Positions 1-4,895 of a stretch of 7,451 nucleotides of DNA are shown piece by piece. Each line of letters opens with the position of its first letter. The first letter of the stretch is position 1. Source of the DNA: Thermoplasmata archaeon (GTDB taxonomy: Archaea > Thermoplasmatota > Thermoplasmata > B31-G17); contig QMTG01000055.1 in assembly GCA_003649915.1 (NCBI GenBank), positions 1 to 7,451 of the forward strand. Direction: 5' to 3'. The position numbers were made by a program, and so were the translations under genes. Under the pieces are notes generated by a model. That model was not told the origin of the DNA. It was given only the letters and a program-made list of their open reading frames with translations, and made no database searches.

Positions 1-1
1 A

Positions 2-454
2 CTATACACTGTATATTGCCTGATAGGGGACGGGGAAAGCAACGAGGGAGAAGTCTGGGAGGCTGCGATGTGCGCTGCCCATTACAAACTTGACAATCTT
101 ATAGTGTTTCTGGACAGGAATAAGTTGCAAATTGATGGAGAAACGGAAAAAGTCATGAGTATTGAGCCTTTAGCCCCCAAGTGGGAGGCTTTTAACTGGT
201 ATGTGGACGAAATTAACGGCCACAGCATGAAAGAGATTATAGATGCTGTGGAGAAGGCGAAAGAAGTCAAGGGAAAGCCTAAAATGATTATTGCACACAC
301 TATAAAGGGTAAGGGTGTGTCTTTCATGGAAATGAATGTGGGGTTCCATGGCAGGGCGCCGAACAGGGAGGAGTACGAGCAAGCGATGAGGGAGTTGAAG
401 AGTGAGGCAAAAGACCTAGAAAAGAAGTATCTGGAAATTGTGGGGGGTGGGTAA
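2..454 (+). CDS. Transketolase, N-terminal (TPP pyrophosphate-binding) subunit, 5'-truncated
   Basis: This is the last 150 residues of the N-terminal half of a split archaeal transketolase; the frame is open to the left edge, so the start lies outside the window. Transketolase moves two-carbon ketol units between sugar phosphates in the cytoplasm. The thiamine pyrophosphate/Mg motif is visible: GDGESNEG begins at base 26, and its Asp (29-31) is followed 30 residues later by the Asn in LDRNKLQIDG (base 119), the same spacing as Asp155-Asn185 in E. coli transketolase. Near the C-terminus, IKGKG and GFHGRAPN match the usual end of this subunit, where the His contacts cofactor or substrate. Archaeal N-subunits are usually about 270 residues, so a little over half is present. 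The C-terminal subunit starts 3 bases after the stop, so the two are surely co-expressed and form one enzyme. Confidence 0.95.
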   Translation, partial: LYTVYCLIGDGESNEGEVWEAAMCAAHYKLDNLIVFLDRNKLQIDGETEKVMSIEPLAPKWEAFNWYVDEINGHSMKEIIDAVEKAKEVKGKPKMIIAHTIKGKGVSFMEMNVGFHGRAPNREEYEQAMRELKSEAKDLEKKYLEIVGGG

Positions 455-457
455 AGG

Positions 458-1462
458 ATGTGGGAGATGGAGAGCCAGAGGGTGGCTTTCGGTGAGACGC
501 TTGTAGAATTGGGGAAAGAACGATCAGACATAGTTGTGCTCTCCGCCGATTTAGCATCATCACCCAAGGCATCGATGTTTGCCAAGGAATTTCCCGAAAG
601 ATTCTTCAACATGGGGGTGGCGGAGCAAAATATGATGGGAGTCGCCGCAGGCTTGGCAGCGTCAGGCAAAATTGTATTCGTTACAACGTTTTCTGTTTTT
701 GCATCTGGTAGGGCGTACGACCAAGTTAGGCAATCAATAGCCTACCCGAAGCTTAACGTGAAGATTGTTGCATCACACGGTGGAATAACTGTGGGACCTG
801 ATGGCGCAACACATCAAATTACGGAGGACATAGCGCTTATGAGTGTACTCCCAAACATGACCGTTATCGTTCCAGCAGACGCTGTTGAGACAAAAAAAGC
901 CGTTAGGGCAGCGGTTCAGTACAACGGTCCCGTTTATATCCGCCTTGGTCGAGCGAATGTGCCCACAATAACGAGAGAAGAGGATAAATTCAAAATTGGA
1001 AGGGCAACAATATTGAGGGAGGGGGACGATGTAGCCCTTATAGGCACGGGAATCATGGTCTCTCAGTGTTTAAAGGCTGCAGAGATTCTAAGCAAGAAGG
1101 GTATTGACGCCATGGTTATAAACATGAGCACAATCAAGCCCTTGGATGAGAAAACCATAATAAAGGCAGCGGATAGAACAGGGGCGATAGTCACTGCTGA
1201 AGAGCATAATGTAACGATGGGCATGGGAACGGCAATTGCAATGGTTCTTGGAGAACATCGGCAGGTTCCGATGCACCTTGTTGGGATACCTGATGTCTTT
1301 GGCGAGTCTGGAGAGCCTGAAGAATTAATGAAGAAATATGGGCTTACCGTGGAGGATGTTGTCAAGGCAGCGGAAGATGTTGTTGCTAGAAAGGGCAAGA
1401 AAGGTAAAAAATACGGGTTGCTGAGAAGAGGAGTAATAAGGATAATACACAGGAGGAGGTGA
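458..1462 (+). CDS. Transketolase, C-terminal subunit
   Basis: This 334-residue protein is the second half of the split transketolase: the pyrimidine-binding domain followed by the transketolase C-terminal domain. GVAEQNM (residues 53-59) carries Glu56, which in this family activates the thiamine aminopyrimidine. GPDGATHQ (113-120) gives the conserved active-site His119, and RLGRANVP (162-169) is the typical phosphate-binding end of the domain. The C-terminal domain runs from about residue 185 (ATILREGDDVALIGTG) to about 310. The start chosen is the ATG 3 bases after the upstream stop, behind a G-rich GGGGGGTGGG tract; an ATG three codons later (467) is an alternative. The last 25 or so residues form a very basic tail (KKGKKYGLLRRG, ending HRRR), which makes the protein slightly longer than the roughly 310-320 residues usual in archaea. 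Its last three Arg codons and stop form the ribosome binding site of the transaldolase gene. Confidence 0.95.
   Translation: MWEMESQRVAFGETLVELGKERSDIVVLSADLASSPKASMFAKEFPERFFNMGVAEQNMMGVAAGLAASGKIVFVTTFSVFASGRAYDQVRQSIAYPKLNVKIVASHGGITVGPDGATHQITEDIALMSVLPNMTVIVPADAVETKKAVRAAVQYNGPVYIRLGRANVPTITREEDKFKIGRATILREGDDVALIGTGIMVSQCLKAAEILSKKGIDAMVINMSTIKPLDEKTIIKAADRTGAIVTAEEHNVTMGMGTAIAMVLGEHRQVPMHLVGIPDVFGESGEPEELMKKYGLTVEDVVKAAEDVVARKGKKGKKYGLLRRGVIRIIHRRR
1455..1462 (+). promoter_or_regulatory. Shine-Dalgarno site of the transaldolase gene, embedded in the transketolase stop
   Basis: GGAGGTGA is a full match to the archaeal anti-Shine-Dalgarno complement. It sits 5 bases before GTG 1468 and decides the start of the transaldolase gene. 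An in-frame GTG at 1459 lies inside this site and would otherwise add three residues. The site also encodes the end of the upstream protein: the TGA is that gene's stop codon. This suggests translational coupling of transketolase and transaldolase. Confidence 0.85.
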
Positions 1463-1467
1463 TTTTT

Positions 1468-2118
1468 GTGAAAATATTTCTTGATACTGCAAATATTGAG
1501 CACATAAGAGAGGCAAACAGTTGGGGCGTGATTGATGGCGTTACCACAAACCCTACACTGATAGCAAGGGAAGGGCGAGAGTTTAGGGAGGTTGTCGAGG
1601 AAATATGCAGCATTGTGGATGGACCAATAAGTGTTGAGGTAATCGCCCTTGACCATGAGGGGATGATAAATGAAGCAAGAGATCTTGCCAAGATTCACAG
1701 AAATATTGTTATTAAGATCCCAATGACCGTCGATGGGCTAAAAGCAGTCAAGGTTTTAAGCAGAGAAGGTGTTAAAACAAACATGACACTCGTTTTTTCC
1801 CCGAACCAAGCGATACTCGCCGCCAAAGCAGGTGCCACGTATGTTAGCCCGTTCATTGGAAGGCTTGATGACATAGGGCACGAGGGGATGAGCCTGGTAG
1901 CCAAGGTCGTAAAAATATACCAGAATTACGGTTTTGACACGCAAGTGATAGTGGCGAGTGTTAGGCACCCAATGCATGTGGTGGAGGCTGCAATGATTGG
2001 CGCCCATGTATGCACGGTCCCCTATGCGGTGCTCGAGAAAATGGTAAAGCATCCACTAACAGATATAGGAATTGAAAGATTCCTTGCTGATTGGAGAAGG
2101 TACAGAGGGGAGGGATAA
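1468..2118 (+). CDS. tal: Transaldolase, short TalC/MipB (fructose-6-phosphate aldolase-like) type
   Basis: This is a 216-residue single-domain TIM-barrel enzyme, the normal size for this family. Transaldolase transfers dihydroxyacetone units between sugar phosphates (sedoheptulose-7-P plus glyceraldehyde-3-P to erythrose-4-P plus fructose-6-P), complementing the transketolase encoded just upstream. The start MKIFLDTANI, the GVTTNPTLIA signature (24-33) and the Schiff-base Lys83 in VIKIPMT are all visible. Two positions that separate transaldolase from fructose-6-phosphate aldolase look transaldolase-like: Glu57 (SVEVIA), where E. coli FSA has Gln59, and Phe129 (SPFIGRLDD), where FSA has Tyr131. 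From this I infer transaldolase activity; assay would be needed to exclude aldolase activity. GTG 1468 was chosen because it follows an ideal Shine-Dalgarno site and gives the family's normal N-terminus. The next gene starts one base after the stop. Confidence 0.94.
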   Translation: MKIFLDTANIEHIREANSWGVIDGVTTNPTLIAREGREFREVVEEICSIVDGPISVEVIALDHEGMINEARDLAKIHRNIVIKIPMTVDGLKAVKVLSREGVKTNMTLVFSPNQAILAAKAGATYVSPFIGRLDDIGHEGMSLVAKVVKIYQNYGFDTQVIVASVRHPMHVVEAAMIGAHVCTVPYAVLEKMVKHPLTDIGIERFLADWRRYRGEG

Positions 2119-2119
2119 G

Positions 2120-3382
2120 GTGTCAACGATAGTTGAAAAAATACTCTCGCGCGCCTCGGGCACTGAAGCACGCGCAGGAGATAGGGTATGGGCAAGCGTG
2201 GACGTCGTAGCCATGCGAGACTTTGGGGGACCGAACGCTATCGCTGAGTACGGGAAAAACTTTGGGGATAAGCCTCCATTTGACCCCAAAAAAATAGTAT
2301 TTACGTTTGATTTATATGCACCCGCTAGAAACGAGAGAGTTGCCAAGAACCAAAAAATATGCCGTGAGTTTGCAAAAAAGCACGGATGTGTGCTGTTTGA
2401 TGTGCAGTGGGGCATTGGTCAGCATACACTGCTGGAAAACGGTTTTGTGGGTCCCGGGGACGTAATAATAGGCACAGATAGCCATATGAATCTCCTAGGC
2501 GCAGTGGGAGCGTTTGCCGTTGGTGTTGGAACCACAGACATAGTAGCAGCCATGGCAGAGGGAAAATTGTGGTTCAGGGTACCAGAGACCATTAAAATCG
2601 TGGTGGATGGTGCGATGAAAAGGGGCGTTTACCCCAAGGACTTAATACTGAGCGTGGTTGGCGATTTGGGCACATCAGGTGCTCTTTATAAGTCCATAGA
2701 ATTTGATGGGACATTAATCAGAAAACTCTCATTGGATGGGCGTATAACCATAATGAGCATGATAACCGAGATGTCCGCAAAGACTGGCTTTATTATTCCT
2801 GATGCAAAACTACTTAATTATATAAACAGCAGAAGAAGGGAAAGGGGACTTGCTGACACAAAACTCATTTACCCAGACCCTGACGCCGAGTACTTTGACG
2901 TGCTGTACATGAACGCTGGCGAAGTTGAGCCCGTTCTTGCCTGCCCACACTCGCCCGCCAATGTTAAGATTGTAAGCGATGTTGAAGGTGTGGAGGTCGA
3001 CCAAGTGTTCATAGGCTCATGCACCAATGGCAGGTTTGAAGACATGCTGGTCGCCGCTGAGATTTTGCATGGAAGAAAGGTGGCAGATAACACAAGATTA
3101 ATCATAGTCCCAGCAACTGTAAATGTTCTCAAAAAAATGCTTGAGACTGGGGTGTATGATACCCTTGTAAGGGCAGGAGCCATAATCGGAAGTCCTTCAT
3201 GCGCCCTATGCACCACAGGGCATCCTGGAATATTGGCTGAGGGCGAGGTTATGGTTTCAACATCAAATCGCAACTTTCCAGGAAAACTTGGAAAGGGTGC
3301 TGAGGTTTATCTGGCAAGCCCCGCCACTGCAGCAGCAACGGCGATAGAGGGGAAGATAACAGACCCGAGAAAGTATTTGTGA
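2120..3382 (+). CDS. Aconitase-superfamily dehydratase large subunit (LeuC/HacA-like), divergent active site
   Basis: At 420 residues this matches archaeal LeuC/HacA large subunits, which with a small LeuD-type subunit isomerise 2- and 3-hydroxy acids (isopropylmalate, homocitrate or related) using a [4Fe-4S] cluster. The N-terminus (STIVEKILSRASG) is typical and fixes the start at GTG 2120, behind GGGGAGGGAT; an upstream in-frame ATG at 2072 would overlap transaldolase by 47 bases and is unlikely. The three cluster ligands are present: Cys301 in GSCTNGR and Cys361/Cys364 in SCALC. LWFRVPETIKI, VEPVLACPH and TSNRNF are also conserved. By comparison with archaeal LeuC from memory, several active-site positions differ: RDFGGP (33-38) for HDxTGP, FDLYAPA (63-68 region) for FDHQVPA, GIGQH (98-102) for GVCHQ, and TDSHMNLLG (119-127) for xDSHTxTHG. 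No small subunit gene is adjacent. The substrate is therefore unassigned; calling it leuC would over-reach. Confidence 0.88.
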   Translation: MSTIVEKILSRASGTEARAGDRVWASVDVVAMRDFGGPNAIAEYGKNFGDKPPFDPKKIVFTFDLYAPARNERVAKNQKICREFAKKHGCVLFDVQWGIGQHTLLENGFVGPGDVIIGTDSHMNLLGAVGAFAVGVGTTDIVAAMAEGKLWFRVPETIKIVVDGAMKRGVYPKDLILSVVGDLGTSGALYKSIEFDGTLIRKLSLDGRITIMSMITEMSAKTGFIIPDAKLLNYINSRRRERGLADTKLIYPDPDAEYFDVLYMNAGEVEPVLACPHSPANVKIVSDVEGVEVDQVFIGSCTNGRFEDMLVAAEILHGRKVADNTRLIIVPATVNVLKKMLETGVYDTLVRAGAIIGSPSCALCTTGHPGILAEGEVMVSTSNRNFPGKLGKGAEVYLASPATAAATAIEGKITDPRKYL

Positions 3383-3388
3383 TGTTCC

Positions 3389-4198
3389 ATGATAAAGGTA
3401 GGGTGCTGCGGTATAGGGCGGAGGATATACTCAAGTGTTTGCTGTGGCGAGGTTCAGCAGACATTTTACGATTTCGTATCTGAGGAAAGGGCAAGAAAAT
3501 GGAGAAGCGCCGCACCGAATTTTGAGTTTACGGTTAAAGCCCTTCAGATAATAACGCACCCGTGCAATAGCCCAACATATCGGAGGATGAAGAAAAAGAT
3601 AGGCGATCCTAACAATTACGGTTTTTTCAAAAACACGAGGGAAGTTATTGAGGCTTATGAGCATACCATAAGGATTGCCGATGTTCTTGGGGCAAGGATT
3701 TTGATATTTCAGGCTCCGAGCCGCTTTAAGTGGAATGAGGAAAACGAGAAGAACCTTAGGGATTTTTTCAGCACAAAAAGCGATAAATTTATGCACTTTA
3801 TCGAACTTAGGGGAAAGTGGGACAGAGACATTATTGCGAAGATTTGTGAGGAACACGGCATCGGGCATTGCACAGACCCGTTTGCTGAGAACCCTGCAAG
3901 AGGTATAGATAACACATATTACCTTCGCCTTCATGGCTCTCCACCTGGCAAGAAAATGTATTCATATGAGTACACGGAGGATGACCTAAGCACGCTATAC
4001 TCAACACTTTGCATACTCCAAAAGGAGGAAAAAATATATGCAAGCGGTAGAGGGCGAAGGCGCACTGGGCATGAAGGATTATCTTCCCAAGGCACATTGG
4101 CTAAAGAGCCCCATATTTATGTGATGTTTAATAATATTAAGATGGTCGAGAGCGCTCTATTATTTATGAAAATAATAAACAAGAAGAAAAACGCATGA
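3389..4198 (+). CDS. DUF72 family protein with a C-terminal-region insertion
   Basis: This 269-residue protein belongs to DUF72, a TIM-barrel family of unknown function that is widespread in archaea. The family hallmarks are clear: a glycine/cysteine start (KVGCCGIG), EVQQTFY (21-27), FEFTVKALQIITHP (45-58), LGARILIFQAP (100-110), FIELRGKWD (137-145), CTDPF, YYLRLHG (177-183) and IYVMFNNIKM (243-252). Archaeal members of this subgroup are mostly near 240 residues. The excess is largely a 27-residue stretch at 218-244 just before the last strand. Two vicinal cysteine pairs (Cys6-Cys7 and Cys18-Cys19) near the N-terminus are uncommon, and the protein has eight cysteines in all. It starts 6 bases after the dehydratase stop with only a weak ribosome site (GTGATG nearby), so it probably depends on read-through translation of the operon. 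It closes the plus-strand series. Any role in sugar metabolism would be guesswork. Confidence 0.88.
   Translation: MIKVGCCGIGRRIYSSVCCGEVQQTFYDFVSEERARKWRSAAPNFEFTVKALQIITHPCNSPTYRRMKKKIGDPNNYGFFKNTREVIEAYEHTIRIADVLGARILIFQAPSRFKWNEENEKNLRDFFSTKSDKFMHFIELRGKWDRDIIAKICEEHGIGHCTDPFAENPARGIDNTYYLRLHGSPPGKKMYSYEYTEDDLSTLYSTLCILQKEEKIYASGRGRRRTGHEGLSSQGTLAKEPHIYVMFNNIKMVESALLFMKIINKKKNA
4038..4124 (+). other. Nested 28-codon reading frame inside the DUF72 gene
   Basis: An ATG at 4038, out of frame with DUF72, opens 28 codons (MQAVEGEGALG to WLKSPIFM) ending at TGA 4122-4124. A GGAGG motif at 4024-4028 lies 9 bases upstream, a better ribosome site than that of DUF72 itself. The frame covers almost exactly the inserted segment. 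No family is recognised. It may be chance, since GGAGGAA also encodes Lys-Glu-Glu in the host gene. Confidence 0.15.
4040..4120 (+). other. 81-base in-frame insertion in the DUF72 gene
   Basis: The expected family sequence QKEEKIY-VMFNN is interrupted after Ile-Tyr 216-217 by 27 residues (218-244) that end again in Ile-Tyr, directly before VMFNN. The inserted stretch is rich in Gly, Arg and Ser, includes CGA and CGC Arg codons that are less common in the neighbouring genes, and contains a small stem, GAAG-gattat-CTTC (4073-4086). Whether it is a true insertion, or a loop found in close relatives, cannot be settled from this sequence alone. Confidence 0.45.
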
Positions 4199-4239
4199 TT
4201 TGTGAATTATTCCGAGATAAACTGTACAAAATCAGCCAT

Positions 4240-4273
4240 ATGCCTTTCTTAATTATGCCCCTTTGTGCCTTTT
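4240..4273 (+). terminator. Possible transcription termination zone after DUF72
   Basis: About 40 bases after the DUF72 stop there are three pyrimidine runs in succession (CCTTTCTT, CCCCTTT, CCTTTT), each joined to a TGCC word. Archaeal RNA polymerase often terminates on T-rich non-template tracts without a hairpin, so this is a reasonable termination zone for the plus-strand operon. The runs are short and interrupted, so the call is tentative. Confidence 0.3.
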
Positions 4274-4338
4274 ATGCCGATAAAGGTGAGAAGGAGTAAA
4301 CAATAAAATAAGATTAACAATTGTAATTGATAGGCGTT

Positions 4339-4379
4339 ATACATGATTTGCCAATGTATTGCCGTGCATGTAGGCACGG
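4339..4379. repeat. Two adjacent inverted repeats, possible terminator or structured RNA end
   Basis: ATACAT (4339-4344) pairs with ATGTAT (4354-4359) over a 9-base loop. Two bases further on, CCGTGC (4362-4367) pairs perfectly with GCACGG (4374-4379) over a 6-base loop. Both can fold on either strand. They lie 22-62 bases past the PadR gene stop on the minus strand and 140-180 bases past DUF72 on the plus strand. Neither is followed by a T-run, so they may be processing or stability elements rather than intrinsic terminators. Confidence 0.35.
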
Positions 4380-4400
4380 AAAATGCTCAATATTTAAACA

Positions 4401-4895
4401 TCACATTGCAGAGTTGCGCCTTGCAAGCCCCCTTAGTTTCTCAACAGCATCCTTCAACACGTAATCTATTTCATCATCGCGCACCCTTGCCTCTTTGAGT
4501 CTAACTATCTCTTTCGCCAATGGAGAAAGCTTTGCCACTAAATACCAGTGAATTTCTTCATTGCTTACAAACTCCTTTTCCTTTTCCATGTTAAATAGGT
4601 GCCCAACAACTTTTGCAAGATTTTCAAGCCATGCCATATAAGCGCTTTTCAGTTTTTTTGTCCTTTCAGAATACTCAACACCGAGTTCTGTTAGCCTATA
4701 AACACGCCTTCTTCCACTCTTCTTACTCCTTATCAGGCCACCCCTTTCAAGAGACCTTAGCGCTGGGTATACTGTCCCAGGACTGGGCTTTTTCCCAACA
4801 ACCTCGCCGCACTTTTTCATTATATCGTATCCTGAGGCTTCACCCTCACTCAATATTTTCAGTATCAGAAGACTTATCAGACCCTTTCTCTCCAT
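4401..4895 (-). CDS. PadR-family transcriptional regulator
   Basis: This 164-residue protein begins with the PadR winged-helix domain (about residues 5-73): GLISLLILKILSEGEASGYDI, the recognition-helix region PSPGTVYPALRSLERGGLI (38-55) and the wing SGRRRVYRLTELG. The rest (about 74-160) is charged and helical, as in the dimerisation part of PadR proteins. Many PadR proteins repress nearby efflux genes in response to a ligand, and this one follows an RND/MMPL exporter on the same strand, so control of that exporter is the natural inference. The start at ATG 4895 gives the normal family N-terminus and has a purine-rich GAGGGGAAGG upstream; a GTG one codon earlier is possible, and a longer version from 4955 would add 20 atypical residues. 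The start overlaps the exporter's end by 50 bases, implying co-transcription and probably coupled translation. No operator can be identified because the operon promoter lies outside the window. Confidence 0.9.
   Translation of the reverse strand: MERKGLISLLILKILSEGEASGYDIMKKCGEVVGKKPSPGTVYPALRSLERGGLIRSKKSGRRRVYRLTELGVEYSERTKKLKSAYMAWLENLAKVVGHLFNMEKEKEFVSNEEIHWYLVAKLSPLAKEIVRLKEARVRDDEIDYVLKDAVEKLRGLARRNSAM

Larger units (their letters stand above)
4199..4400. other. Intergenic region between convergent operons
   Basis: These 202 bases separate the stop of DUF72 from the stop of the PadR-type gene. I see no tRNA, CRISPR-like array, IS end or credible gene. What it does hold is a set of pyrimidine-rich tracts, an 8-base palindrome ACAATTGT (4317-4324), and two adjacent inverted repeats, described separately. 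Its base content is more A+T-rich than the genes on both sides. Termination for both operons must occur in or near it. Confidence 0.8.

Noticed and set aside
82..669. Long open frame on the minus strand opposite the two transketolase genes
   Set aside because: The translation is Ser/Pro/Phe-rich with no recognisable domain and lies opposite two clearly conserved genes.
1459..1467. GTG 1459 as transaldolase start
   Set aside because: It lies within the Shine-Dalgarno site itself; GTG 1468 has ideal spacing and gives the usual MKIFLDTA start.
1063..1698. Minus-strand open frame across the transketolase-transaldolase junction
   Set aside because: It is antisense to well-supported coding sequence and its composition is not protein-like.
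2072..2119. Upstream ATG extending the dehydratase by 16 residues
   Set aside because: It would overlap transaldolase by 47 bases, lacks a ribosome site, and adds residues before the family's normal N-terminus.
3389..4198. DUF72 as a frameshifted pseudogene
   Set aside because: The frame is continuous and the conserved segments before and after the insertion are both in it, so a compensated frameshift is not needed.
4274..4306. Ten-codon frame MPIKVRRSKQ in the intergenic region
   Set aside because: It is very short, lacks a ribosome site, and does not resemble a known small protein such as L41e.
4317..4324. ACAATTGT palindrome as a PadR operator
   Set aside because: It lies downstream of both operons rather than at a promoter, and an 8-base palindrome is expected by chance in A+T-rich DNA.
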